From: a virus
DNA: 31,413 nt
Virus record (IMG/VR): IMGVR_UViG_3300030333_004878
Coordinates: 1 to 31,413 of that record
Strand: one strand, 5' to 3'
How positions within the stretch are numbered: position 1 is the first letter of the stretch; each line of letters opens with the position of its first letter. A model generated the notes under the pieces. That model was not told the DNA's origin. It did not search any database and was given only the letters and a program-made list of their open reading frames with translations. This document shows positions 1 to 7,610 of this stretch, piece after piece. The translations under genes were made by a program, and so were the position numbers.

Positions 1-544
1 CTGTTCCCTCACCGTGTGCGTTACCAATTACGGTTAAAACACTTCCAACAGCAAAATCAATACCATTTGCGTCATAAGAATTAAGAACTTTAATCTTAAT
101 TTTTTTATCGCCTGATTCGTTTGCTGTTCCATCGCCATCAGCATCATTAGTCCATACAGTAATAACACCCTGTCCTAATACAGCTCCTGAAGTTGCAATA
201 TCAACTTCTAAGCCTTCCCAGTGAGCGCCTTCACCTCCTACATTAGAAGATGCTGAATATGCTAAATATCCAGATTCTGTGCCTACTGCAACATCAGCTT
301 CTGCTGTACCGCATGTTATTGTTTGGTTTACCCAAGGATTTCTGTGTTCAAACATTTTGAAAGTAGGGTCGCTCATGCCAGTGATTGTGTTTTGATTAGC
401 AATCACAGTGGTAAAAGGCGTTACATCAGTCCAAAGTTCCTTGACAACATTTGGCTTGATATAGAAATCCCTTCTATCGGTGTATAGTACACCACTACCG
501 CCAAGATTCTTAGCGCCAGTATTTACACTTGCTACGTTTGCCAT
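1..544 (-). CDS. Major capsid protein, N-terminal part (cut by window edge)
   Basis: An open frame runs leftward from an ATG at 544 to the window edge (181 codons seen). It is preceded by an AAAGGAAAA ribosome site 8 to 10 bases upstream. The N-terminus has a short flexible part, then a segment around residues 27-75 (FYIKPNVVKELWTDVTPF and FKMFEHRNPW) of the type seen at the start of HK97-fold major capsid proteins of marine and gut podoviruses, followed by a beta-rich stretch with an acidic DADGDG turn near residue 135. It follows the scaffold-like and portal genes in the usual head-gene order (terminase, portal, scaffold, capsid), which is the main support for the call. The C-terminus lies outside the window. 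Confidence 0.75.
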   Translation of the reverse strand, partial: MANVASVNTGAKNLGGSGVLYTDRRDFYIKPNVVKELWTDVTPFTTVIANQNTITGMSDPTFKMFEHRNPWVNQTITCGTAEADVAVGTESGYLAYSASSNVGGEGAHWEGLEVDIATSGAVLGQGVITVWTNDADGDGTANESGDKKIKIKVLNSYDANGIDFAVGSVLTVIGNAHGEGT

Positions 545-557
545 AGTAAGTTTTCCT

Positions 558-1451
558 TTATCGTTTGTTCGCCATCAAGCCCATATTAAACAAATCTTCA
601 TCTGAATACTCAGGTTCTGCTTGACCAGAAGCAATGCCTGCTGGTGCTGGAACCTTTGCCATCTCAGAACGACTTGCCATAGATTGAGCTTTCTGTCGTG
701 TTGCCACTTCTTGCTGTGACGGAGCAGAGCGCATCTTATCCAGATTAACTAAGTTATCTAGAGTAATAGACTCTGGAGACGAATAATACCGAACAAAGTC
801 CTGAGCTTTATCTGGCGTATAGCCATAATCATTAACAAGCTGACTTAACATAGCATTTTTATTTTGCTCTGCTTGATACTGTGCTTGTCTCTGAGCAATC
901 TCAGCTTCTTTGGCTTTCAGTTGTTCCATAGCTACAATTTCACGCTGTTCTTGATAGTCAATCATACTATCACGAAAGTCTTCCATTGAAACTCTGTATT
1001 TATACGAATCACTGTCTGCATCCATAACTGCCTCAGTGGCATCATAGTTAGTCGGTTTGGTCGGACGGATTGGTTTCTGTGGTAATTCCATCGATTTCTC
1101 TTGCGAGGGAACCGTTGGGGTATCACCAGAAAGTGAAGATGCGACATTTTTTAAAACATCTGGATTTGATTGTATATACTCCGCAATTGGAGCAATATTT
1201 TCAAATTCATTTAGTTTTTTACTCATTTCGTCAAACTCACTTGCCTTTTGGTCGTACCTTGACTGCCAATACTGATAACGCTGTTCATCAGTGTTACCTT
1301 CAGTATTCTCTGGCGTCTGAACTTGTTCTGTTGGTTCAAGTTCTGTAGCGGGTTCGCTTACGTCATTTGTTTCAGCACCATCGTCCCACATGAGGTTATC
1401 CTCTGGGATAGACGGGTCTTCAACAGCAATGACTTCTTGCTCTTCAATCAT
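558..1451 (-). CDS. Scaffolding-like head assembly protein
   Basis: A 297-residue protein. The first 60 residues are strongly acidic (many E, D, P and T), followed by a predicted coiled coil (about residues 58-85) and a longer Gln/Glu/Ala-rich helical part (about 160-200). There is no catalytic motif. This composition and the position between portal and major capsid are typical of phage scaffolding proteins, which shape the procapsid and are removed before DNA packaging. It ends 14 bases before the capsid start and begins 23 bases after the portal stop. A ribosome site (AGGAGAAAGG) lies just upstream of ATG 1451. A virion decoration role cannot be excluded. The assignment rests on composition and gene order, not on a recognised domain. 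Confidence 0.65.
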   Translation of the reverse strand: MIEEQEVIAVEDPSIPEDNLMWDDGAETNDVSEPATELEPTEQVQTPENTEGNTDEQRYQYWQSRYDQKASEFDEMSKKLNEFENIAPIAEYIQSNPDVLKNVASSLSGDTPTVPSQEKSMELPQKPIRPTKPTNYDATEAVMDADSDSYKYRVSMEDFRDSMIDYQEQREIVAMEQLKAKEAEIAQRQAQYQAEQNKNAMLSQLVNDYGYTPDKAQDFVRYYSSPESITLDNLVNLDKMRSAPSQQEVATRQKAQSMASRSEMAKVPAPAGIASGQAEPEYSDEDLFNMGLMANKR

Positions 1452-1473
1452 TGTATATCCTTTCTCCTATTCG

Positions 1474-3681
1474 TCATGAGACGGCAACAGGATTTTGTTG
1501 GTTAGCTTCGATTTCCCTAGTTTCTTCTTTAACCCTGTTTAATTCATCACCCAATCTCATCTCAAACATATTTGATGCTTGTTCTGTACGATTAGCTGAC
1601 TTATTTAACTTGGTCTTGAATTTTTCTACCTCCACACGCTTTCTATCATTTGTGGATTCTCTTTGAGCTGTTTGTAGGTCTCCCTCCAGCTCTTTAATTT
1701 TTTCTTCTTGCTCTTGAACTTGAGCTTGTAATTGTTGCAACATACTGGTTCTTCTAAGAACACCTTCTGTGTCAGCAACTTCTGTTTGTTCTAGAACTTC
1801 TTGTTGGTCTATGATGCCTTTTTCATAAAGACTCATGTAATAATCAAATCTTGCCCATCTATTAGAAGGAAGAGTTCCCCCACTGACTACAATCAAGTCA
1901 TATTGTCCAATAGTTACATCATTAGTTCTTCCTATTATTTCGTTTGTTAGGTCATCATAGATAGGGCTATTAATGGTAGTTTCTCTTTCAGTACCATCAG
2001 GTTTCATGACCCGTATAATTTTTTCATCTGTATATGTTTGCTGAATAAGACTTACAATAACTTTACCCATTTGATTTAAAGATGCTTCTATATCATCTAA
2101 CTTGGATTTAATTCTTCTTTGAGAATATTCATCAATAGCTACTGTACCTTTATATGTGCTTGGAGCAGATGAAGGGTCTCCATGCTGTAATGGGTGAATG
2201 CCAAGAATATGATAAATGCTTTGTTTTGCATCTTCTCTGTTTTTATATAATTCGTTTGGCAGAGGTACTGGCCCAGCAACGACAGGCTGTCCTAATTCTG
2301 GGTCAAACTCAATAACTCCAGTACCAGCTCGAGACCATTCTTCTTCAAGCTGTTTTCTATTCATTGAGCCTCTTGGTATAAGTAACTTTGTATTTGTAGA
2401 TGAAGATGCATGAGCAATAATAAGTGAAGTAATCTTATTGATATACTCTTGAATAGGTTTAATAAACCGTACATCGCTCATTGGATAAGGATTTCGATTA
2501 TGCCTGTTCATTATAGTAACAATCGGATAATCTTCAATATCCATGATATGCATAGCCACCAGCACTCTACCGATTGACAAAACCCTTTTGATTCTATCTA
2601 CTAATACATTATTGCAAACGAGTATTCCCTCTGCCAACAATTCTTCGTATGAAATTGGAGCAAGTTTTGTTTCACTACCTGGAATAGCTTCTTCATGTTC
2701 AGGGCCAGCCATCATTTTAGGTTGCCCTGTTTGCATATCCATCATCATGTGAAACGTACCACCAGTTTGTGCATATACTTGCAATAACTCTTGAACTTCA
2801 TACTTACCCGTAACAAATGATACTTGTCCTTGGGTTTCTACAACCATTGCTGGTTGTTTTAAGAATTCTTGGTAATCTTCATCACTATGGATGTATTCTT
2901 GTCCGTTTGTTGTATCTAGACAATGCCAAAAAGGTAATTTTACTTTTTCATATCTATCTATTATCTCATATGTCCTCACATTAGTTACATCATCAGTAAT
3001 TGGGCCAACTTGTTGGTCTTCATTACCCTCTCTACTTGAGCCAGGATACCTTTCATTACTCGTCTGTGTCATCTGAGATAAAAGAGTTCCTTTGTTTTTT
3101 CCCACTTCTTTTGTAATTGACGGATACATTGTTTTAATTTGGTCTTCCGTAAATAATCTTGCAACAATCATATTGCTAGCATCTTTGCAAAAAGGGTCTC
3201 TTGTTGAGGGGTCTATATATAAATCTAACGGGTCAATGCTTTTTAAACAAACTTCACCACGACCAAAGTCTTTCATTGGGTCTACGTAAGCTTGCATTGC
3301 TCCCATTCCCTTTACATAGTAATCATCTATACATTGTTTTAATTCTGAGCTTCCATTAGAGGTGTCCCAGATATAAGACATTAAATCAGAAAAAATTCTA
3401 CCAATCTTTGTATCGCTATCATCACGACCTGTGGATTGAAATTTAGGTTTATTTGCAGTAAGTAGGGCCTTAGCTTGTTCAACAGCAGGATGAATAACAT
3501 TATCTACTATTGGAGACTGCGCTCTATCTTTAAGTATATCTTGTTGTTTTTTTGTCCACTGGGAATTATTTCGGAACTCGTCATCTTCAACTGCTTGTTT
3601 AGCCCACGATTGACGATGTTCTTGATAATCATCCAGTAGCTCTTCTGATTTTTGTACTTCTGGGTGTAAAGGTGCTGGCAT
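1474..3681 (-). CDS. Portal protein (P22-like size class)
   Basis: The head-tail portal forms the DNA entry ring at one capsid vertex and docks the terminase. From ATG 3681 it is 735 residues; a TTG eight codons upstream (3705) keeps the frame open and would give 743. Neither has a clear ribosome site, so the start is unsure. The middle contains a helix-rich core and a segment around GIHPLQHGDPSSAPSTYKG that resembles the clip/stem region of large podovirus portals. The C-terminal 110 residues are a long charged coiled coil, as in P22-type barrel portals. The length is far above the roughly 500 residues of siphovirus portals. It sits directly downstream of the large terminase, as expected. 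Confidence 0.82.
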   Translation of the reverse strand: MPAPLHPEVQKSEELLDDYQEHRQSWAKQAVEDDEFRNNSQWTKKQQDILKDRAQSPIVDNVIHPAVEQAKALLTANKPKFQSTGRDDSDTKIGRIFSDLMSYIWDTSNGSSELKQCIDDYYVKGMGAMQAYVDPMKDFGRGEVCLKSIDPLDLYIDPSTRDPFCKDASNMIVARLFTEDQIKTMYPSITKEVGKNKGTLLSQMTQTSNERYPGSSREGNEDQQVGPITDDVTNVRTYEIIDRYEKVKLPFWHCLDTTNGQEYIHSDEDYQEFLKQPAMVVETQGQVSFVTGKYEVQELLQVYAQTGGTFHMMMDMQTGQPKMMAGPEHEEAIPGSETKLAPISYEELLAEGILVCNNVLVDRIKRVLSIGRVLVAMHIMDIEDYPIVTIMNRHNRNPYPMSDVRFIKPIQEYINKITSLIIAHASSSTNTKLLIPRGSMNRKQLEEEWSRAGTGVIEFDPELGQPVVAGPVPLPNELYKNREDAKQSIYHILGIHPLQHGDPSSAPSTYKGTVAIDEYSQRRIKSKLDDIEASLNQMGKVIVSLIQQTYTDEKIIRVMKPDGTERETTINSPIYDDLTNEIIGRTNDVTIGQYDLIVVSGGTLPSNRWARFDYYMSLYEKGIIDQQEVLEQTEVADTEGVLRRTSMLQQLQAQVQEQEEKIKELEGDLQTAQRESTNDRKRVEVEKFKTKLNKSANRTEQASNMFEMRLGDELNRVKEETREIEANQQNPVAVS

Positions 3682-3726
3682 TCTGGAGGCGAAATTCCAA
3701 AACAACTATAGGGAACATCTACGGTT

Positions 3727-5208
3727 TTATGCAATTAACCAGTCTTTTGCTCTATTTATAACGCTTTTCTTTAAAGCATGTGCCTCTACTACTTCGTGAT
3801 GTGGTTCATATGAGTTTTTATTTGCATAATATAGTCCATCTAATAAATCATCATGTTTTCCACGAGGAAACAAAGATAGCTCATCTTTCAAATCTTGCAT
3901 AGTATCTAATATATGTACTTTGCCCCTAGAAAATATAGGCTGTAGACTTTCAAGTCTTCTCGATTTACTGTTACGAGGATTTTCCTTAATATTTAAGCCA
4001 GGAATGAAAATATTCTCTTCTTCACTTCTTTTGATGACATATTCTCTTAACATTTCCTGATACCCAACACTTTCTATTCGAGTACGCTCAGAACGGTATT
4101 TTTTATAGTTTTTTACTATTGCCTCTGCTAAATTTAAAGGAGTAGCCCTTTCTCTGTAATAAGGCAAGGCATAGCGATTGCCATCTTTATCCACTGCTAT
4201 ATTAAATATTACAGAGTAATCAGCAGTTTGTTTCGTACTAGACGCAGGGTCTACTCCCGTAAATATATTAACTGGAACTTCTTTTACTTGTGGGAAAGTT
4301 AAATCTAATACAGCATTACCTTCCGCATCGTGCCTTATTTCTCCTTTGTAATATTGCAAGTCTTCTAGTTTAAACAACTGGTCTTCATCGCCTACAATCT
4401 CACACATGTATTCTCTATAAAATACAGAAAGTCTATTAATTGAATCCAGTTCGTCTTTTTTCTGTTTTAATTTTTTAATTGACCACCAATCCTCCCATAA
4501 TGCATAACCCTTATCAAAATCAGGCTTATAAGTAAGATTGAGCCAACCTTTCATTTCTTTCAGTGTTTCCACTAAACACCGCTGATGTTGGGGAGTGCCA
4601 ATAATGATGATTCTTCCCTTTCGAGGGTCTAGTGATGGAACTGCTGATTGTAGCAACCAACGCAGATTAGATTCCATTGCTTCGGCTGTTTTGGTGTTAT
4701 TTTCATCTTCTGGGTCGTCAACAATAATTAAGCTAGGGCGTTGGTTCCCGATTTTTATTCCTCTTAGCTGTTGACCCGTTCCCTTGCATATTATTACTGA
4801 ACCATCTTTTAATTCTATTTCAGACTTTGCCCAGCTTTTTGCTGAATGCTGACCCCAATAACCAAACATCTCTCTACATTGGTCACTATAATCAAGTGTA
4901 TCTTTTATCAAGCCCAGCAATTTTACTGCGTGGTCTTGCGTTCTAGATACCAGAACTATTAATTTTTTACCTTCTCCGAAAAATAAATGATGCATTGGCA
5001 AAACACCACCAACAATAGAGCTTTTTGCATGCCCACGTGGCGCAACGATATTTATTTGCTTATTGTCTGCATTCATAATATGCTTTGCTAAATCATAATG
5101 AAAATCAGGAGATTTAGCTGAAAACATATTGGGAATACATACTTTTCCAAAAAGCATCATATCCTCCTTAAGTTTTAGGAGTATTTGCTTTTTTTTAATA
5201 TCATCCAC
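3727..5208 (-). CDS. terL: Terminase large subunit (ATPase and nuclease)
   Basis: This is the motor that pumps DNA through the portal and cuts it. Visible motifs: Walker A-like APRGHAKSS (residues 56-64), Walker B SLIIVDDPED (159-168) with the catalytic acid after the DD pair, a coupling motif IIIGTPQ (201-207), and the start of the RNase H-like nuclease with GVDPASS (318-324, candidate metal-binding Asp320). A later HDDLLDGLYYA supplies further nuclease acids. A GTG at 5208 overlaps the stop of the gene upstream (TAGTG). An almost ideal AAGGAGG sits five bases before the ATG of codon 18 (5157), so a shorter start is possible, although codons 1-17 form a plausible helix. The motif order is complete, so the gene is probably functional. 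Confidence 0.93.
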   Translation of the reverse strand: MDDIKKKQILLKLKEDMMLFGKVCIPNMFSAKSPDFHYDLAKHIMNADNKQINIVAPRGHAKSSIVGGVLPMHHLFFGEGKKLIVLVSRTQDHAVKLLGLIKDTLDYSDQCREMFGYWGQHSAKSWAKSEIELKDGSVIICKGTGQQLRGIKIGNQRPSLIIVDDPEDENNTKTAEAMESNLRWLLQSAVPSLDPRKGRIIIIGTPQHQRCLVETLKEMKGWLNLTYKPDFDKGYALWEDWWSIKKLKQKKDELDSINRLSVFYREYMCEIVGDEDQLFKLEDLQYYKGEIRHDAEGNAVLDLTFPQVKEVPVNIFTGVDPASSTKQTADYSVIFNIAVDKDGNRYALPYYRERATPLNLAEAIVKNYKKYRSERTRIESVGYQEMLREYVIKRSEEENIFIPGLNIKENPRNSKSRRLESLQPIFSRGKVHILDTMQDLKDELSLFPRGKHDDLLDGLYYANKNSYEPHHEVVEAHALKKSVINRAKDWLIA

Positions 5209-5375
5209 TAGTAATCAGTCCCAATTAGCCTATGAATATCATCTTCATATGCGTTTAAGCCCATATCTGAAGCCACATCTATAAAAACAGCACTAAATGA
5301 TTCTAGTTTTTTTATTTCTTCTTCACTTGTAGCCTCTACTACAAAATGCTTTGTGACAAACTTAGGATTTTCCAT
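5208..5375 (-). CDS. Small conserved-position protein between terminase genes
   Basis: A 55-residue frame (MENPKFVTKHFVVEAT start, IGTDY end). Its ATG lies inside the end of the small-terminase gene (14-base overlap), and its TAG stop overlaps the GTG of the large-terminase gene. Tight overlap on both sides is the main evidence that it is translated. It is acidic, mixed alpha/beta, without Cys, and has no recognised domain. A weak purine-rich stretch (AGAGAGCAAAAAAG) precedes the ATG. Translation through it may couple large-terminase synthesis to small-terminase synthesis. Function unknown. Confidence 0.6.
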   Translation of the reverse strand: MENPKFVTKHFVVEATSEEEIKKLESFSAVFIDVASDMGLNAYEDDIHRLIGTDY

Positions 5376-6123
5376 CTTTTTTGCTCTCTATCTTTAATTG
5401 ACGAGTTTCTTCTGTAGCTATCTCATCAAGTATCTTTTTTGATACATCAATCTGTAATGTATCGGTTTGTTGTGTTTTTGAAGGCAACATATCCATTATT
5501 TTAATATATTGCTCTGCCCCTCTTAGCATATTGCTAGGGTCATTATTTGTTCTAGCTATTGTAATCGCTTCTGCAATCACATCAAGGACATCCCCCTGAT
5601 TTAAGTCCCTATCGTCTAGATATTCTTGTATTTTTTCATCTACCATGCTTGATATCCTTTTTTGCTTAAATAATCTTTTGGCAGTTACGGCTGGTTTTGC
5701 TTGGTCTGGGCGATAAGCCCTCCCTACAGCGTCCCAATCGATTTTTCCAGTGCCAAGCATCATATTAACATATAGTTTTACAGCGTTTTTTGTGCGCTGT
5801 AAGCTTGCTTCACGTTCAATCCAGGGTCTAGTCCCAGTTTGGGAATATTCGCCTGTATCTCTATGAGGTTCGTACAATAACTTAGCATTATCATTAATCC
5901 ACATCCTACCATATGGTACTACTACCTGATATGCTTTCTTATATTTAGCTCTTTTTAGACATTCTGCTACATATCCATCGTCTGAAAGCGCTAATTGACC
6001 CGTTTTTGCCTTTTTCCAGTGAACATAGGACATTTTTTTCTCTTTTGCCTCTTGTTCCGTCATAATCGGGTAAGTAACCTCTTTCCAGTCGTTAATTTTT
6101 AATTTTCTTGATAGGAAGTCCAT
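5362..6123 (-). CDS. terS: Terminase small subunit (DNA recognition)
   Basis: A 253-residue basic protein directly upstream of the large terminase. The central part (about residues 108-205) has the helix-rich layout of small terminases: KNAVKLYVNMMLGTG, then DAVGRAYRPD and a helix-turn-helix-like TAKRLFKQKRISSMV, followed by a long helical oligomerisation stretch with DVIAEAITIARTNNDPSNML and a closing QYIKIMDML helix. The N-terminal 100 residues look like an extra basic region. The C-terminus is charged (KKDGKS). It overlaps the upstream 91-residue gene by 32 bases and the downstream 55-residue gene by 14. Its role would be to select phage DNA and load the motor. Confidence 0.75.
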   Translation of the reverse strand: MDFLSRKLKINDWKEVTYPIMTEQEAKEKKMSYVHWKKAKTGQLALSDDGYVAECLKRAKYKKAYQVVVPYGRMWINDNAKLLYEPHRDTGEYSQTGTRPWIEREASLQRTKNAVKLYVNMMLGTGKIDWDAVGRAYRPDQAKPAVTAKRLFKQKRISSMVDEKIQEYLDDRDLNQGDVLDVIAEAITIARTNNDPSNMLRGAEQYIKIMDMLPSKTQQTDTLQIDVSKKILDEIATEETRQLKIESKKDGKS

Positions 6124-6367
6124 GTATTTTCTTCGGTAATTTGTATTTATCCATTATTTCTTGAGACACATCTAACTTATCCATACACTCATTTAAGAAT
6201 TTTTTTAGATAGTCAGCACCTTGAAAGCGGGGCTTAGGGTAAATAACCTCCTCATTCTTACAAAATGTAACTAAAACCCAAGCAAGCTCCTCAAATGTGA
6301 TTTGGTGCCCATTCACAAAGACAATTCTGTCTTGTTCGTGCTTTTTTCCCTGAGCCAATTCTATCAT
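6092..6367 (-). CDS. Small protein upstream of the terminase genes
   Basis: A 91-residue basic protein (MIELAQGKKHEQDRIVF start) ending in KKIHGLPIKKIKN. It contains a hydrophobic helix ELAWVLVTFCKN and a Lys-rich tail but no motif I recognise. No Shine-Dalgarno sequence is visible before the ATG; the 25 bases upstream are almost only A and T, so the message may be leaderless or weakly translated. It is the first gene of the packaging block and overlaps the small terminase by 32 bases, so a role in packaging or DNA binding is possible. Function unknown. Confidence 0.6.
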   Translation of the reverse strand: MIELAQGKKHEQDRIVFVNGHQITFEELAWVLVTFCKNEEVIYPKPRFQGADYLKKFLNECMDKLDVSQEIMDKYKLPKKIHGLPIKKIKN

Positions 6368-6369
6368 AT

Positions 6370-6382
6370 AACAGTATATATA
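6370..6382. promoter_or_regulatory. Operator-like half/degenerate site (AACAGTATATATA)
   Basis: It matches the ACAGTATAT core seen in the two dyads at 6413-6427 and 6755-6767, and sits just upstream of the first packaging gene. The base composition here is nearly all A/T, so chance matches are likely. Confidence 0.3.
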
Positions 6383-6412
6383 ATATAATAAGCTGTTCTC
6401 TCTACTGTAATG

Positions 6413-6427
6413 TACATACTGTATGTA
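6413..6427. promoter_or_regulatory. Perfect 7+1+7 dyad, operator candidate
   Basis: TACATAC-T-GTATGTA is a perfect inverted repeat around a single central base. A related core, ATATATACTGTTA, follows immediately (6427-6439). The site lies in the gap between two leftward genes, where a promoter for the packaging block would be expected. The shared pattern TAC-n-GTA recurs at 6755-6767, which suggests binding sites for one dimeric regulator. Confidence 0.45.
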
Positions 6428-6476
6428 TATATACTGTTAAAAAACAACTTAACTACAGGGAATGTCAAGAACTTTT

Positions 6477-6671
6477 TCAATTATTCTTACTTTTTTTTAA
6501 TATATTGTCAATAAAGCTCATTCCGTCCTCTATAATAGCTCGTTTTGTCTCTTCAATTTGCGCTTCTGCCATTGAATACTCTAAAACGTAGTATAAATCG
6601 TCAATATCTGAATCTGTTGCTTCAACTTGTTCAAATATGTTCTTTTCAGCATTCCACTTTTCAATTTTCAT
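6477..6671 (-). CDS. Small acidic helical protein at the divergent junction
   Basis: A 64-residue acidic protein (MKIEKWNAEKNIFEQV start) that is mostly helical, with a basic C-terminal tip (KKSKNN). It is the first leftward gene beside the divergent control region. The ribosome site is weak (TTAGG, 12 or more bases upstream). No domain is recognised. Its position next to the operator-like dyads would suit a small regulator or an early inhibitor of a host function, but nothing in the sequence proves this. The 109 bases between it and the next leftward gene hold the dyads described separately. Confidence 0.5.
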   Translation of the reverse strand: MKIEKWNAEKNIFEQVEATDSDIDDLYYVLEYSMAEAQIEETKRAIIEDGMSFIDNILKKSKNN

Positions 6672-6731
6672 GCTGTAAAAATACCTAATGGCAATAGGGT
6701 AACACTACTTTTAAAAAAAAATTTGAAAAAA

Positions 6732-6758
6732 TTGTTTTAGAATGAGTGAGCGTAATAT
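6732..6758 (+). promoter_or_regulatory. Rightward promoter candidate
   Basis: TTGTTT (6732-6737) and TAATAT (6753-6758) are spaced 15 bases apart, slightly short for a sigma-70 type promoter. The dyad at 6755-6767 overlaps the -10 element, so a bound regulator would block it. Transcription would begin just before the hairpin at 6767. Confidence 0.35.
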
Positions 6759-6767
6759 ACAGTATAT
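6755..6767. promoter_or_regulatory. Perfect 6+1+6 dyad, operator candidate
   Basis: ATATAC-A-GTATAT is a perfect inverted repeat around one base, related to the dyad at 6413-6427. It overlaps the proposed -10 element of the rightward promoter. Confidence 0.45.
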
Positions 6768-6805
6768 CTACCCCCCAACGTTTGATGCATGGGGGTAGAC
6801 TTTTT
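6767..6805 (+). terminator. Terminator-like hairpin at the start of the rightward leader
   Basis: TCTACCCCC (6767-6775) pairs with GGGGGTAGA (6791-6799) over 9 bp with a 15-base loop, followed by C and five T (6801-6805). It is GC-rich in an AT-rich genome and has the form of an intrinsic terminator or attenuator placed before the first rightward gene. Its loop is itself complementary to 6861-6875. Confidence 0.55.
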
Positions 6806-6875
6806 CGTTGAGAATTATTACCGTTCATATTCTATTCTCAACGAAGATGTCTCCCCAGCCTGCATCAAAAGTTGG
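6775..6875 (+). promoter_or_regulatory. Long structured leader that competes with the terminator hairpin
   Basis: CCAAC and TTTGATGCA (6775-6789) pair with TGCATCAAA and GTTGG (6861-6875) around one mismatch. GGGG/AGAC (6792-6800) pairs with GTCTCCCC (6849-6856) with one bulged base. Inside this, TTCGTTGAGAAT (6804-6815) and ATTCTCAACGAA (6834-6845) form a perfect 12-bp stem with an 18-base loop. The rod uses both the 3' arm and the loop of the terminator-like hairpin, so the two folds exclude each other. Confidence 0.5.
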
Positions 6876-6891
6876 CCCCTGTACTTTGTAG

Positions 6892-6908
6892 CTCAACATG
6901 CTGTTGAG
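6892..6908 (+). promoter_or_regulatory. Perfect 7-bp hairpin with 3-base loop before the first rightward gene
   Basis: CTCAACA-TGC-TGTTGAG, 30 bases before the start at 6939. Short stems with 3-base loops are how phage N4 virion RNA polymerase recognises its early promoters. A similar role here is only a suggestion. Confidence 0.35.
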
Positions 6909-6938
6909 TGTTTAATCTTTAATTAAAGGGAGGTCAAA

Positions 6939-7262
6939 ATGACAATCGATTTTAAATCTAAAGGTAACAGTATTGGTAAGGTTAATTCTACAATATCTAA
7001 AGAACTGATTTCTAATAGTCTTCAGTTTTGGGCAGATACTTGTGATGCAATCTTTGTATCAACTTCTGATAAGGGTGACAATGTTCAGAAAGCTAAAGAA
7101 AAGCTTATGAAGATTGCTCAATCTCAGAAGTTTGAACAGACTGAACCAACTGAAGTTCCATCTAAATTTGATGGTAATCGTGTGTTTGTTATGAACCGAG
7201 TTCCATTGGAATCAGTTGATGATAACAGTGATTATGCGATGGAACTATTATTGGGTAACTGA
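6939..7262 (+). CDS. First rightward gene, unknown 107-residue protein
   Basis: The start is well defined by GGGAGG seven bases before ATG 6939. The protein is soluble and mixed alpha/beta, with one Cys, an early segment SLQFWADTCDAIFVSTSD and a C-terminal acidic part ending in AMELLLGN. It is preceded by an elaborate leader (6767-6908), which suggests strong, regulated early expression, and followed by an 10-bp hairpin. No family is recognised. As first gene on the injected early strand it could be a host-takeover or regulatory protein, but the sequence gives no direct evidence for this. Confidence 0.75.
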   Translation: MTIDFKSKGNSIGKVNSTISKELISNSLQFWADTCDAIFVSTSDKGDNVQKAKEKLMKIAQSQKFEQTEPTEVPSKFDGNRVFVMNRVPLESVDDNSDYAMELLLGN

Positions 7263-7273
7263 TGCTGGGTGTG

Positions 7274-7299
7274 AAAGGGTTTGTGTATGCAAGCCCTTT
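7274..7299 (+). terminator. 10-bp hairpin after the first rightward gene
   Basis: AAAGGGTTTG (7274-7283) pairs with CAAGCCCTTT (7290-7299) with one G-U pair and a 6-base loop, then one more T and A-rich sequence. It is a plausible weak terminator or a transcript-stabilising 3' stem. The T-tract is short. Confidence 0.5.
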
Positions 7300-7305
7300 T
7301 AAATC

Positions 7306-7320
7306 CGTGCATAAAAACGA
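7306..7320 (+). repeat. 15-base direct repeat, copy 1 (CGTGCATAAAAACGA)
   Basis: An exact second copy lies at 8355-8369, inside the large RNA. Here it lies in the leader of the 45-residue gene. Confidence 0.8.
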
Positions 7321-7355
7321 ATGCTGTAATAAAAACCAACCTATAGGAGTCTAGG

Positions 7356-7493
7356 ATGTCTGTAGTTTTAAATACTGCCAGATATTGGTTAATTGAGTCA
7401 GGTTTCGGTACTTTTGTTGAAATAAGTAGAGAGGAGTTTCCTACTCTCATTTCAGCATTAGCTGAGGCTAGACGTCAACTAATTGATGGTTAG
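7356..7493 (+). CDS. Small 45-residue protein
   Basis: ATG 7356 is preceded by AGGAG at six bases. The product (MSVVLNTARYWLIESGFGTF start, ARRQLIDG end) has a short beta-like N-terminal half and a C-terminal amphipathic helix (EEFPTLISALAEARRQL). No Cys, signal or membrane segment is present. It lies between the first rightward gene and the large non-coding region. Its good ribosome site, normal codon use and sharp end make it likely to be real. Function unknown. Confidence 0.6.
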   Translation: MSVVLNTARYWLIESGFGTFVEISREEFPTLISALAEARRQLIDG

Positions 7494-7590
7494 TTTGGTA
7501 AATGAATTGGATTCGGAGTGTAACGAGCTTGGCAACAGAAATGCGTTATTCCTTAAATTTTAATACTAAATGTAAAAGTGAGCAAGTTCT

Positions 7591-7602
7591 GGATGCATTT
7601 AG
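7591..7602 (+). repeat. 12-base direct repeat inside the large RNA (GGATGCATTTAG), copy 1
   Basis: The exact second copy is at 7683-7694. The reverse complement of its first part (CTGGATGCA) occurs at 7803-7810, so the copies could exchange pairing partners. Confidence 0.7.
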
Positions 7603-7610
7603 TTTTTAAT

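Noticed and set aside
3507-3734. Leftward 75-codon frame between terminase and portal
   Set aside because: It overlaps the portal start in another frame, lacks a ribosome site and has a composition unlike the neighbours.
6463-6468. Leftward TTGACA as promoter for the packaging genes
   Set aside because: No reasonable -10 element occurs 15 to 19 bases downstream on that strand.
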